Below, one piece after another: positions 35,230 through 48,619 of a stretch of DNA of 64,000 bases (positions are counted from its first letter, which is position 1; every line of letters begins with the position of its first letter). Below the pieces are notes generated by a model. The model did not search any database, had not been told where the DNA came from, and saw only the letters and a program-made list of their open reading frames with translations. The stretch is from Neopestalotiopsis rosae (Eukaryota > Ascomycota > Sordariomycetes > Amphisphaeriales > Sporocadaceae), in contig JALGAS010000003.1 of NCBI GenBank assembly GCA_023078685.1, positions 2,976,001 to 3,040,000 of the forward strand, in the 5' to 3' direction. The translations under genes were made by a program, and so were the position numbers.

Positions 35230-36668
35230 GGTGGCGGCCGACGGAAGGGTGACGGGAGGTTGCGAGTGAATTTTAAATATTGGGGAATTGGATATACTAA
35301 CTGAATAAAAGAGAGAAAAACTATTTTCACCGAGAGATTGCTACCTTAATAGTGGAAGTCCAGCAGTCGTTGAATCACCAATGTATAGAAGCAGTGCGGA
35401 TTGTATTATCATGATGTCAAGCTGGTCTCGTGTCACCACTGGGAGTTTCGGCTGTGTAGGATCAAGTCATGGACGTCATTGTCAGACTATTAGCCCATGG
35501 AATCTTAATCGAGTTCAACCACCAATATGTAGCTGTCATTCCCGCCAAAAAGTCGCATTACAATAATTGATATGATCAGACATTTGATGTTTGATTGTAA
35601 TGAAATGATAAATGCTTGTGATGCACATAGTTCCAGAGAGGGTATACTAATCCGTGATTGTCATGGGATACTGGCAGCTAAGCTGAAATAAGAGGGCACA
35701 GCCGCCAGCGAGGACTGTTACTGTAAATTACACGCAGTAACTGTTTCTTAACCACTATTTTGTGCGGGCCGCAGTCTTCAGCATGGAATCGTGATGCGGA
35801 CAGTTCATTTTTGAGAGTGCATCATGTCGAAAGATCAATTCCAGTGCATGCATGAGAGGGAAGAGGGAAAAAATAACATGATCTCCTTGCCGGGTATATG
35901 ATACTGAGATAAAGATTTGACACTAAGCAAAGGGCATTTAGAGAGGAGTTGCCAAAGCTTCAGGGACCTAGTCGCTGGAAACCTGCGCTATTGGATTGGA
36001 GCCACAACTATAATGGGACTATCCACCAACTTCATACTGATAACCATGAGACCATATTCTAGAACATTTTCTGTTTGATAGCCTTTGCGGGGCTGGTCCC
36101 CTCGAATTCCGGTGCCTATCTTAGATGCGCCATCGTCAGCGTGCTTGCAAGATGGCTGTGCTATAATATTCGTTTTTTTTTTTTTTTCGAAGCTGGGACA
36201 GTCTTCATGGCAGTACTATTTAATTATTGCGGCCATTCTTTTCTCACACGTGCCGCCATAGACACGATATGATATAGACATGTATTCTCCCTACAAACCA
36301 CTCGAGGGCATAGACAAAGGTGGGTTGCGTACTGCGATTGGGATCATCTCCGCCCCCTGCTAGAAGACCCTTCGGAGAGGGCCATGCCGACACTTATAGA
36401 GAGGGTCGCTATCAACTTCCGCCAAGCCATGCGATCGCCGTTCCTCTTTTCTGCAGCAAAGTGATACTGCAGTATATGTACAACTGTTGCAATCGTTCGA
36501 ACCAATCATTTCGCTCACTGGGTCTCCGTCATCTATGAAACGGGACCTAAATATCGCGAGCATCAGTCAGCGCAACCTTGCTGGCGTACAACATATGCTC
36601 GCATAAAAAGGGAAGCGGGGAAGTCTGCAGATTTGCCAAAGATATCCAGATTAACTCTCCCGTATATC
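35230..36668. other. divergent intergenic, membrane protein / GMC oxidoreductase
   Basis: About 1.4 kb between divergent starts. Holds both promoters and a 15-base T run at 36173-36187. No coding signal. Confidence 0.4.
36173..36187 (+). repeat. poly-T run (15 bases)
   Basis: An uninterrupted run of 15 T, about 480 bp upstream of the GMC gene. Could be a nucleosome-excluding promoter element. Confidence 0.6.
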
Positions 36669-38632
36669 ATGGATCCAGAATACGATTTCATAGTCGTTGG
36701 TGGTAAGTTGATCACCCACGTTTGAAAAAGAGCGGCATCGCTGATCAAGTATCCAAAAATCAGGCGGCGCTTCTGGTTGCGTCGTGGCTGCCAGACTAGC
36801 AGAGTCAGAGAAGAACCCATCAGTGCTCCTGTTAGAAGCCGGCGGCCTCAACGAGGATGCAGCTCACCTGACGGGTGCACAGCGGTATGAAGTCGCCTTT
36901 CGCGAAGGCTCGCCCCTCAACTGGGGCTACAAGACGGAGCCCCAGTGGGCGGGCCAGCGGATTGACTACTCTAGGGGAAAGGGCATGGGCGGTTCGACGG
37001 CCATCAACTTTTGCGGCTGGGTCATTGGCCCCGACGATGACTACGATGAGTGGGCGAGGATGGTGCAAGATGATGCGTTTGCTTGGAAAAACGTCAAGCA
37101 GGTCCTTCAAAATGTCGAGAACTTTCACAATGATGTGCCCGAGGACTTTCGCGACTACATAAACCCCAAGGATGAAGGTTTGTTTTGGTATCTATACTGC
37201 CTAATGTAGAAGCCGTCTAACAGTGCGTGCATAGAACATGGTATTGGAGGCGCGGTCGATGTTTCCTATCAGGCAGAATGGCTACCCAGCACCCGCGATG
37301 TCTTCAAAGCAGCCGAGCAAGTCGGTCTCGGTGTTAACGCTGATGTCAACAATGGTAATCCGTTGGGCATGGGCATGGGAATGGCGTGCATTTACGACGG
37401 CGTCCGCGTCACCTCGTCGAGTGCCTATCTCTCCAGGCCGCCCAGGAACTTGACCATTATTACCGATGCGCATGTTGCAAAGATTATAATGAGCGACAAG
37501 GTTGCCCGGGGCGTGCAGACCATTGACGGTCGGCGCTTCGCGGCAGATAAGGAGGTTATCATTTCTGGTGGTGCCATCAACAGTCCCCAAATCTTGATGT
37601 GTTCTGGTATAGGACCGTCGGATGAGTTGGAAAAGCACGGTATCGAGGTGTTGCATCATCTTCCCGGAGTAGGCAAAAATCTTCGAGATCATTGCTTTTC
37701 TCTCGCCGGTATCGTCGTCAAGAAGAGTCATGAGCAAACATTCAAGCAGATCCCGAGCCCGATGGGCTGGTTCAAGGTTCCTTCAGTAATCGCATCGGCA
37801 GAATTCTTGGACCTTCCAGTGGAGACGCAGAATTATCTGAGAAAGTCTCATGTACCGAACTGGGAGTTGGCTGCGGTATGTACCTCGTCGATAGATCTCG
37901 TGTTATGCCTCTGCTAACATTAAACAGCAGACACCATTCCTCGATGGGGAACCCGTTGAGGAAGACGAGGAAGTTTTCACGTCTTGCTGCCTGCTGATGA
38001 ATCCCCAGTCTAGCGGTACGGTGACGCTCAAGTCTGCAGACCCAAAGGAAGCGCCCATTATTGATCCCAAGTTTCTCACACACCCCTTTGATCGAAGAAC
38101 AGCCGTTGAAAGTTTCAAGGAAATGCTCAAGTATCTGCAAGCTCCCGTCTGGAAGGAGAAAACTGTCCGTAACTTGGCTTGGCCTCGCGATGACTCGGAC
38201 GAGGCGATTTGGGTACGGGGCACAACAAAAGCATTCAAGTTCCTAGTCATCAGCTCACTTAGCTAACCACTTCTTCGGCAGGATGCATTCTCGTCAAATC
38301 TTCGCAGCACATGGCACATGGCCGGCACAGTTGCAATGGGTACAGATGCGTCAAAAGCTTGTGTGGATAAGGCTTTCAAGGTCTTTGGTCTCCAGCGCTT
38401 GCGCGTCATCGACATGAGTGTATGCCCAATGGTTCCAAAGTAAGTTATGGTCTTGTGGAAATTTTTTCGCTGGGCAATAATCCTGATCAAAATTAATAGT
38501 AACCATACTCAAACCACTGCCTATGTCATCGGCGAGCTCGCGGCGGAAAAGATCATATCAGAACATCACTTAGACGTTGTCGTGTGTGTATCCTTGCCGT
38601 CGGATGAGGAAGACATTAGCCTTTTTGATTGA
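36669..38632 (+). CDS. GMC-family FAD oxidoreductase (alcohol/choline dehydrogenase-like)
   Basis: Six exons (36669-36702, 36764-37177, 37235-37875, 37928-38212, 38282-38439, 38500-38632) give 554 residues. GMC enzymes oxidise alcohols to aldehydes using FAD. The N-terminal FAD motif DFIVVGGGASGCVVAARL is completed across intron 1. GMC signature 1 is GKGMGGSTAINFCGW and signature 2 is SGGAINSPQILMCSGIGP. The catalytic His is in STWHMAGTVAMG and the partner Asn/His in VPNNHTQTTAY. No signal peptide is present, so it is probably intracellular, unlike secreted glucose or aryl-alcohol oxidases. Intron 2 has a GTTTGT donor but keeps frame; intron 3 has two in-frame acceptors three bases apart. It is followed on the same strand by an aldehyde dehydrogenase, which could take its product to the acid. 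Confidence 0.93.
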
Positions 38633-39864
38633 TCGACAGAGAGTATGTATGTGCGGGAGCAATTTATTACCTTTGTAACTTGTTCGTTGCCGATTCAGAA
38701 ACAATCATTCCAATGTAGTATGATTAACCCCATGACTTCAAGACGGTGAATTACTGAATTACTGAACCAGTCTGAGTTATTTGTCCTTTAACTTTTTTTG
38801 ATCGTACTTTTTATGCTTGATTCTTATTTGTTCTACCCATTGTAGAATATATTGGATTCAACAATAAGATGCATGTTATTTCAAAGCCGTTCTCACAACC
38901 TTCACTCTTGGCATCTTACACAGTGCCATTACCATGCATCAGTGTTGTCTAGCAATTATGAATCTGAGTGATTTCACTGAGATGGCCATTTACCAGGTCT
39001 GGGAGATAGACGCCACTGGCATGGCCGTCGGCTCGATATGGCCGAAGTATATCAAGCCACAGCCTCGACAGCCTGTCTGTAATGCGCAATACAGTGGAAC
39101 TCAAAACCCCGCACTCACTTGCTGAAGAAGGCCATCGACATCTATCTGCAGGCCGTACCTTCGGAATATTCCTTGTCTTGGATAGTCCTAGACATCTGTC
39201 ACTGGAAACATGTCTCCGCAACCTGTTCCTCGGGCCGGAAAGCTGTCATATTCCCTATCTCTTACGGCGCCCGCATCTTGCTATAAAACCAAAAAGGGCT
39301 CTTGTCTCCGAATGATTGCCGAAGATCATTGGCTATAGTATGAGAGAGATCTGACCTGACCTGCGGTAACAGCCAAGGTGAGAAAACGTGCATTTCGTCG
39401 GCTCCCGGTGCCGCATGTTGGGAAAGGGACAAGACTAACAAAGTAGCCTCGGGTGGATCGAGCCGTCGCACTTGGCAGACCTAAACCCGGGGGCCTAGCC
39501 AAAGTACTGGCGGCCGCGATAAATGCCACTGTCCGCATGGCTATAGCGGGTCTCTGGACTATCTATGGCGATCTCACAGAGACAGGCCGAGGAGGCGAAA
39601 TCGTTTCTCTTGGTAGTCGATGGATAGTTAGAATTTCCGCGGGGATCCGCCATTTCGGACTTAACGTCAAGATATCGGAACAACAATTGTTCTTCGTCTG
39701 TCAGAACAGTTCTGGCTTCCAAGTCTCCTTTTGAGTTCAAGGCGCGCTCATTAAGGCATTTCCGAGAGCATTTACAATTTCGTCGCGGACAAAGTGAGCC
39801 AAGCCAGTCTAAAGGAAACCCCCTGCTCGCTTCTACTATTCCAATTCTATAGGCGTCAATCGCA
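38633..39864. other. intergenic, ALDH promoter
   Basis: About 1.2 kb between two plus-strand genes. The left half is AT-rich. No recognised coding signal or repeat. Confidence 0.4.
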
Positions 39865-41460
39865 ATGGCGCCTCTTGACGTCAAGCATTTCATCAACGGC
39901 GAGGTAAAGCAATTTTCAGAATAAATGCCTATATGATCAAAGCTAACAGCCGAATGCTTCTAGTTCGTCGACTCCAGCGACGGCAAAACGTTTGATCTTT
40001 TTTCTCCCTATTCGGGAGATCTCGTTGCCAAGGGTAAGATATATACATGCACTCTCACAAAATGTGCAGTAGCTAACACTCATTTCAATTCAGTCGCCGA
40101 AGCAACGACAGAGGATGTTGACAAGGCCGTGGCCGCCGCAAAGGCAGCCTTTCCAGAATGGTCGAGCCGGTCGCCCGCACAGCGAGGGCAGCACCTGGCC
40201 AAGCTCGCCCAGCTCATCGCAGCGGCCGACGCCGAGCTCGCCCAGGCCGACGCGCTGTCACTTGGCCGGCCGGTGAGCACCTATTTCGACGGCTACTACG
40301 CCGCCATGCACTACCGCTACTTTGCCGAGGCGGCGTACCCGGTGGGCACGTCGTCGCTCAACACGCCCGGCTTCCTCAACGTCTCGCTGCGCCAGCCCTA
40401 CGGCGTCGGCGCCGCCATCATCCCCTGGAACTCCCCCCTCGTCTTCTACAGCAAGAAGATGGCGCCCGCCCTCGCGGCCGGCAACACGTTCGTCCTCAAG
40501 ACGAGCGAGAAGGCCCCCCTGTCGCCGCACCGCCTGAACCAGATGCTCAACGAGGCCGGCTTCCCCCCGGGCGTCGTCAACGTGGTGCACGGCCACGGCG
40601 CCGTCGCGGGCGACGCCCTCTCGCGGCACATGGACGTCCGGGCCCTGTCCTTTACGGGCTCGGTGCGCACGGGGCGCGTGATCCAAAAGGCGGCCGCCGA
40701 GAGCAACTTCAAGCACCTCATCTTTGAGCTGGGCGGCAAGTCGCCCGCCATCGTCTTTGCCGACGCCGACCTGGGTCGCGCCGCCCGGGAGACGCAGCAC
40801 AGCATCATGTGGCACTCGGGCCAGACGTGCATGGCCAACAGCCGCATCTACGTGCAAAAGGCCGCGGCCGACGAGTTCGTCGCCACCTTCAACGCCCTGG
40901 CCGCGGCCCGCAGGCTGGGCGACCCGACGCTCAAGGAGACCGAGTCCGGGCCCCAGGCCGACAAGAGCCAGTTTGAAGCCGTGCACCGGTACATTGAGGA
41001 GGGCAAGAAGACGGGTCAGCTGGTCGAGCCGGGCACGTCCCTCCCCGAGTCGGGCGCGGGACTGTTCGTCGCCCCCGTCGTGTTCCTGCAGCAGCCCGAG
41101 GACTCCAAGATCATGAAGGAGGAGGTCTTTGGCCCCGTGGTCTGCATCAACACGTTTGAGACGGAGGAGGAGGCGCTCAAGATCGCCAACGACACCGAGT
41201 ACGGCCTCTACGCCGCCGTCTACACCAATGACATTGACCGGGCGATGCGGTGCGCAAAGGGGCTGGAGTCTGGCATGGTTGGTGTCAACTGCACGAGTCC
41301 CACGGCGGCCTGGGACATGCCCTTTGGTGGCTACAAGCAGAGCGGTATTGGTAGGGAGAGTTTCCTGCTGAGTATGGACGACTGGCTGGAACAAAAGGCA
41401 GTCTTTATTCGCGTGGGCGGAACTGAAAAGATTGGTGGCGGTAACATTCTGGGACGGTGA
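39865..41460 (+). CDS. NAD(P)+-dependent aldehyde dehydrogenase
   Basis: Three exons (39865-39903, 39964-40033, 40094-41460) give 491 residues, the standard length for the superfamily. It oxidises an aldehyde to its acid. The general base E248 is in FELGGKSP and the nucleophile C282 in SGQTCMANSRIY, 34 residues apart as expected. The cofactor-binding block IIPWNSPLVFYSKKMAPALA and the C-terminal PFGGYKQSGIGRE are also present. No targeting peptide (starts MAPLDVKHFING), so cytosolic. Exon 3 is extremely G/C-biased in the third position between about 40160 and 41150, which creates a long spurious antisense frame. It lies downstream of the GMC gene and converges with the ABC transporter, with only 104 bp between stop codons. 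Confidence 0.95.
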
Positions 41461-41564
41461 GGAGAATAGAATCACCTATATACATTATGTTGGTATTCAT
41501 TGAATTAGTAGTATATAGTAGCTATGTGTCTATTTAGGATTCAATCAGATATACTGGGTATGTC

Positions 41565-44500
41565 TCATTGTCTGTTGAACCCCATCTTTTGCCATATCGT
41601 CTTCTTCTCATCTTCCTCCTCTGCGGCATCGCTATCCTTGACCACACTGAGGAACACACTCTCCATGGTAGCAGCACCAATAGAATAGCAGTCCAGCCCT
41701 AGCTCCTCCTTGTTCTCCTCGAGGGTGTCAATGAGATGTCGGACAAAGCTCTTGCCTTGGCCTTCGTTTTCAATCGGCGAGACCAAGTCATCACCTTGCT
41801 CGGTAGGATGGCCTAGGACCCTGGGGCCTTGATTGTGCACTACCGCGTCGGCAGGGACAGTAAACCTGACCTGTCCTCCCAGATTCTCGCCCTCGAATCT
41901 GACTTCGCTTCCGGGCCCAGAGAACCTCTGTACCACCCAGTCTGCGACCTGCTGCATTTCTTTTGGCGTGGACAGTGGGGCGCTCTTGAGAATCAAGTGG
42001 ACGTGGTACTCGTTGCTGTGCCTCTTGCGCAGTTCCTGCGTCGTGCCAATGGACAACAGACGACGCGCGATGATGGCGGCGCGGGTAGCGAGGGCATCTG
42101 CTTCTTCCATGCCTATTGAGTTGAAATGTGTTAGCCCATGTCTACCGTAACTTGGTCAGAGCAACAAGGTACTTACTGTGAGTGGTGATGAGCACGCTGC
42201 GGCCGGGCGCCACGGCCTCGAGTGTCTTCCACAGCACGCGCTTGCTGGCCGCGTCCATGGCGGAGCTGGGCTCGTCGAGCAGCAGGACGGGCGGGTTGCC
42301 GAGCAGGGCAATGGCGAGCGACAGCTTGCGCTTCTGCCCGCCCGAGAGCTTGGCCGCCCGCTTGCCCGCGTGCGCCGACAGGCCCACGCGGGCGAGCACG
42401 TAGGCCACGTCCTGGGCCACGTCGGGCACGCCCTTGCACCGCGCGTAAAAGACGAGGTGCTCCCGCACCGTCAGGAGGTCGAGGGCGTCAAACTGCGGGC
42501 ACACGCCCAGGTGGGCCTGGGCGCGACGCTTGTTCTTTTGCACGTCGACCCCCTCGAGCAGGATGGCGCCCGACGTCGGGCTAAAGTCGCCGCGGATCAT
42601 GTTGATGCACGTCGTCTTGCCCGCGCCGTTGGGGCCCAGGAGCGCCAGGATCTCGCCCTCGCGCAGGCCGAGAGAGACGTCCTCGACGGCGTGGGTGCTG
42701 CCGAAGCGCTTTGAAACATGCAGCATCCGCAGGAGGTCGGTCTGCGAGGCGTCTACCCTGGCTGTCTCCGTGTCGACGTCGGGCCTGCCGGATGCTCCGC
42801 CAGCTGAGGTCTCGTCGTCGGTCTGTGAGGTTTTCTTGCCGGAGAAATGCAAAATCGTCCCGTCAAGCCAGACCAGAAGTGCCAGGAAGGCGATAATCTG
42901 GATGATTAGCAGCAGGATTGGTCCGCCAAAGGCATAGATGGAGCTTGGATCGTTGATAGCAGTAGTTCCACGACACCTGACAATATACTGTAGGGTTTCG
43001 AGTTAGTTGATATTGCGGATGAATTGAGAAAAGAACTCTTGAATGGGACATACCTGATTCAAGCTCAATGCCACAGCTCGCAACAAGTTTTGGATTGGGA
43101 AAATCAGCCCCAGACCGTAGGTTGTCCCGTCCAGGGTAACAGTATCGCCTGCCAAGCTGTCTCCCACGACGATCAATGTGATAATGGAAGCTATATATTC
43201 AATAATCATGATGATCATGGCCCATGACAGTGCAGCTGGCTGCGACGACGAAAAGGTCGAGATGATGTACGACTGTAGGAGTGCGGCGATGCCGTACAAG
43301 AATTGGACAAACCACAGGTGGCCAATGGCCCAGAACGGCGTGAGTAGGGTCGAGATCAATCCCGTGCAGGCGACGGTGATGATGAGTACAAACATCATGT
43401 CGAATACCATGTACGACGACCACAGAGGTAGTGCATTGATTCCGTTACTATACTGCAGCGCGCGGACTTTGGAGCGCCGCTCGTATGTCGGATACAGAGC
43501 AAAGAAGGCAGGGTAAACGGCCATGAGCAGGCAGAATATGATGTTGTAAATAAGCGAAGAGTCTGCGAATATAGTTAGCCCATCTGAGCATGTAATAAAG
43601 CAGAGACCACTAGGCAATTGAGACTTTGCATGATATATGCTAGCAATGTGCTTCTTTGGTAGATTAACTTACACATTTCGTACGAAGATATCGATCTCAA
43701 ATCTCCAATCAGCATGTTGGTGGTGATATTCAACCTCATCATGTTGAAGATGTTGGTAAAGGCAATCGTATCATAGTCCCCTGCAGAAAGAGCCAGCACG
43801 GGTGCGGTGTTGTTATCAACATATATGCCACCCGTGGTGATGTTCTCAGCATGGTCGTGTATGTACTGCGTAAAGTTGTCAAAGTCGTTGACGACGGTCG
43901 GAACGCTCGAGTAGTACGGCGAGGTGTAGTAAAAATAGCTGCTATCCGGGTTGGATCGCTGGCCGGTAGCATAGAGGCTCAGGTTTGCTGCCTGGTCGGG
44001 TCCTACAACGATGCCACTGGCGGTCCATAGATTAGATTTGGAAGGTTCGTTGGTTCTTCCTATCAGATTTTCGCAAGTGGGTGGCTGAAAGGCGACCCAG
44101 TGATCAACCTGCCAAGTTTGCAAGAGGCCTTTCAGGAAATCTATTTATAGAGTAAGTCAGTCATTGTGATACTTTGCGAAAGAATTGGTGATAAGTGGTG
44201 CTTCTCTTGAGCCATGAGATATCATGAAACAGATTTTCTCCTAGCAGTGAGCGAAGTACAGAATATATCAGATCCACTTACATGTTGCTATGATGGGTAT
44301 GACCAGAGTGAGTATGTAAGCCCACCACTGCGACCGCAGGATGATGATACGCTTAGTGAAAAGTGCGCTGAACTGTCTCAAGAAGATGACATGGGGCTTT
44401 GTCGATTGATCGGAAATCGAGCTCGGGCTTGCCGTGTTGGGCTTTTCGTGAGCTGGATCCCCATCGGAACTGCTGTCGCTCACCACGTGGGGCTCCTCGG

Positions 44501-46838
44501 AGACCTTCAAAAAGACATCCTCGATCGTAGGGCCCGTAATGAAATTCTGCGAGTTGTTGGTGTCTTCAAACGTGGCCAAGAGGCGCGCCGCAGAGGAGGA
44601 GTCTGGGGTTCTGCAGATGTAGCGATCGCCATGATCAACGACGGGATAACTAATGGCAGAAACATTGGCCGTCTTGGGAAGATGAACCCTGTATCCGGCA
44701 CCGTATTGGTTCTTCAGCTCCGCCGGAGTACCTTGGCACTTTACTTTGCCAAGGGAGACAATGACAATGTGATCAGAAAGCACCTCACTCTCGTCAAGAA
44801 AGTGTGTGGTAAACACCATTGTGCGACGAGAACGCTCAGCTAGGACTGCGTTCCAGATGACGCGTCGAGAGATCGGGTCGAGCCCAGAGGTTACTTCGTC
44901 CATCAAGCAGACGGAGCTTCCACCTACCAGCATGCAAGCCAGCTGCAGTTTGCGCTTCATGCCACCGCTGAGATTCTTGGCCATCGTGTTTCTCTTCTTG
45001 ACCAGATCGCACCTCTGGACGAGCTTCTCGAGCTCAGCAGCATCATCGTGGCCGCTCTTGATGGTGTTCCAGAATGTCAGATGTTCAAATACAGTCATCT
45101 CATCCCAGAGAATATTCTTTTGCGGACAAACACCGATCTGTGACGGAAGAGCATTGATGTTGACAGAGCCGCCAGTGGGCCTCTGGAACCCAGCAATCAT
45201 GTCCAGAGTGGTGGTCTTGCCAGAACCGTTGGGTCCCAAGAGACACAAGATTTGATGCTTTTGGCTGGTGAGATTCAGTCCATCTACAGCCTTGACGATA
45301 GGCTTTCCGCCTCCGCAGCAGAAGATCTTTCTCCAGATCGAGGGTCCGTAGTACTTCTCTAGACCGGCGGCTTCGATGGCCACATGCGAACCTCCGGCAT
45401 CCGGGTGTCTGTTGAAGTCACGGCGACGACGGTTGTTTCCGTGCATCCAATGCTCTACAAAGCCGGCCAGTACGGGAAACACAAGGATCTGAATGATTGA
45501 GAGTATCCAGAGCAGATATGGTCCAGTGTGCCAAACCCAACGCTCGCTTTCAAACGACCCGTACATGTCTGCCAAGAGTTCACCTGGCAGCGGTGAGCCC
45601 ATAGTTGTGGGCAGCTCGGCGGCCTCGAATCTCACGAGGAAGTCGAGGAAAAAGACGTAGTTCATGCTTGGGAAAAGCAGAGACAGGATGGCAATCTCTG
45701 GAACTGCGGGAGGGTGCACCCCAATCAATTGGACCACGAAGTTCGCGATGACGGCCAAGAGAAAGGCGATAACGAAAATGATCGTAACGGCAGCGCTAGA
45801 GTTGCGGAAAAAGGCGGTCGCGAAGATGGCCGAGTGCGTCGTTGCCCAGCCCGCGAATATCTGCCAGAATATTGGAATGGCCATGTTCGTATGCGGTACA
45901 AGTAAATGTCCAAACACTATGATTGTTAGCGAGGCTTTCATGAGATAGGCAAACGCATCATGTTACGTACAAGCCCCGATGATTATCCATACAGGCAAGT
46001 ATAGAAGGTCGAAAAATAAGCTGTAGCTGATGACCCTAGGCCAGGCGACTCCACCTCCCATGGCATCAACGAGCTGAGCGAGTCCAGACTCTCTTTCAGA
46101 AGACATCATGGTCGATGCATGATGCATGACCGTCATCATTGACAGAAAGAAGACGAAACCAAGCAGGACGCGGACGGTGTCCAGGTACCCAAGCCAGGTC
46201 TGTCTTTGGGCTGCGTTCACATCGGACATGGCAAACGAGTACACTTCTGGCATGGTCGTAGTATTGGCAATGGCATTGTCAATGGCGACTTGAAGCGGTA
46301 CCCAGAAGTTCTCGTAGATGGTGTTGTGCCGGAGAACATCGATGACTCCCCCGGAACGACGGTTGGGGTCGACTTGGATAGAATATGTCCAAGTGTCATT
46401 GACTGCACCGCTGCCAGGAGAGTCTCTGAAAGTCAGCACGGCATGACAGTTGGAATTGCCGTGAAAGTCGACATTGCAAGCATCCCAGACTTCATCGGTG
46501 CTGGACAGACGAATGACCTTGTCTTCTCCAAGAGGCTCGGTTATGGTATCGATGACCTGTTGTACGTCGCTCGTTTGGTTCGCCAGCTGAACAATGGCGA
46601 GCTTCCTCGATCTGTCCATTGACTCTGCCAGGCTCTTGACTGTCGCAGCTGTTCCAACGCCATTGTAGTTTGTCCTTTTGTTGAAGTTGGGAATTTCGAG
46701 AAGTAGTACGACGATGAGGAGTGGGAGGATATAGGCGCGAAATAGGGTCCAGCCAAATGACCGTTTGATTGCCACAGTAAAATTCTTCTTCGTGAGTGCC
46801 CAGGTCTGGCGGCGCAGTGAATCAATTGCCAACGCCAT
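41565..46838 (-). CDS. full-length ABCA-type ABC transporter
   Basis: Six exons (46838-45971, 45916-44282, 44140-43673, 43562-43054, 42987-42177, 42112-41565), all phase-consistent, give 1612 residues. Order is TMD1-NBD1-TMD2-NBD2, the ABCA layout, with a large extracellular loop after the first helix of each half. NBD1 (from about residue 480): Walker A LLGPNGSGKTTT near 515, signature NLSGGMKRKLQLA, Walker B VCLMDEVTSGLDP. NBD2: Walker A LLGPNGAGKTTC near 1274, signature LSGGQKRKLSLA, Walker B LLLDEPSSAMD, then a switch His in ITTHSMEEADAL across the last intron. The family moves lipids or amphipathic molecules across membranes. No key residue is missing. Exon 5 is far more GC-rich in third positions than exons 1-4. 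It converges with the ALDH gene and may serve the cluster as exporter, or simply mark its edge. Confidence 0.94.
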
Positions 46839-48619
46839 GGCTACTGTAATAGTCGTGTCTCGCCCAAGATCGGATTCGATCTTTTAGTTTGACGTGAATA
46901 ATTGTCTTGTGCAAGAATGCATTGTATTGCCCAATATTTGGTGAAACTGACAAGTAATCCTAGGAGCTTGAGAAGGAATATTATTACCTATGTAAGCACT
47001 CGTCTATAAGCCCATGTATCCTCCCTCCACAGGTGATGTGATTTGTTGCAGCCACGGGTAATTGCAATCCTCAAGCGGATCCTGCGCTGATTGCAACTCA
47101 ACTTCTACATCATATGTGTAACACAGCCGCGGCAGTGCCCGAGGTGATTAGCCACCATCCATTTTCAGCGTCTATTCTGCACCACGGGACCGAATTCTGT
47201 AAATCTCTGATCTGTCTGTATATCCATGTCAGCATGCTTGGCGGTCTAAAAGTGCCTTCGACTCGCAGGGCCCAATCAAACATGTACGACACGGCTGGTT
47301 TGTCCCCAGGCAACAAAATTAAGTTACAGATGGTGAACACCTGTATGGACTACCGCATATCAGGGGTGGCTCAGGCGGATTCCCCAAAGCAGCATTGATC
47401 AGATAACGTTGACGGGAATTACAACCAGGCAACAGAATAAAGTAGTTTTGAGTTGCATCGGTGGAAGCTCCAAAAGGCTCTGAAAGGCTCCATCCGGGGC
47501 TCCGTCTCTACGCGAAGGAATTAAGCTTGCGGCACAGATGCTTGGCATTTGGGCTAATGCCCACTGAAGGATGCAGCTCTCGACTATGAACAGTTTGAAG
47601 GATGCATATTTGCTGGGTCTGACATGAACCCGCCGTACGGGATTGGATCGTCTATTTAGTTCGCTACAAGCAGCGATATTGATCCACGATGGCACTGCCG
47701 CTATGTAGGCACGCCAAGGTAGGCGCTGTTTCTTCCTCGTACAAGGCACGGACGCAAAAATGCCCAACTTCAGGGACTTTGAATTGTCACGATCTTGTCA
47801 TATGTTCTTTATGCGCGTTGAATAAGCTGGATGTTTGCAGCCGCTGCCACGTCGGGCGACCGTATGTGCAATAGCCAAGACCATGAGCGATATTCTCTCA
47901 CCGTGTAGATCGACGACGCAGTCATGAGGCCCAGAGACGGCGTTAACTTTTCGCCCAGGAGATATGTCTTTTGACATCTAATGCCGCTCGCCAATGGAGA
48001 AGACTGAGCAAAAGTCGCATCCGAGTCATTGAGAAGGCGGAGCTCGTCAAGATATTGAGACGATCTGTTGGATGGAATTCGCCCTTTGTCTCTGCCATCC
48101 TGCGGTCGCGAACCAATTCCCCATAAACCCTGACTTATTCTACGATAGTCAAAGTCGAAATCATGCCTCCTAAAAGGGAATCGAGATCGCACTTGGCGCG
48201 CAAATCTCTCGTACTAGTTGAATATCAACGAACAGACTGGATGTGTGAATTTGCATTCTACAAAGTAAGGCATCTTGGTATCATGTCAGAGCAGGCATCA
48301 TACTGTCAGAAGTAGCTGGCTCAAGTTCGGTGTGTGATCTGGTTATAGGACCCGTATATGATATAGTCGAATGCCGCGGATACACAACTATGGCGACAAA
48401 ATAAGGACTTGTCACATTCAGATCACAGCTTAACAGCTGCATCAAAAGTCTTACAGACGTAAACCCCAGATTAACAGGGTCTCGAAGCCACGGTCAGTAT
48501 GGTGAAATGAATTGTGTTGCAAACAACACACCTCTTTGACTGCCTATACGCTATGGCATGCCTGCAGTGGTATTATCGTACAAAGCCAATTTCGTGACTT
48601 GAAGCGCAAATTGAGAGGA
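46839..48619. other. intergenic, ABC promoter
   Basis: About 1.8 kb. Several frames of 60-130 codons on both strands have no domain and irregular codon use. Holds the ABC transporter promoter and the SVP26 3' UTR; probably the right border of the cluster. Confidence 0.4.

Noticed and set aside
40258..41475. 405-codon antisense frame over the aldehyde dehydrogenase
   Set aside because: A by-product of G/C-only third bases on the coding strand. No domain, low-complexity composition, and the sense gene has all catalytic motifs.
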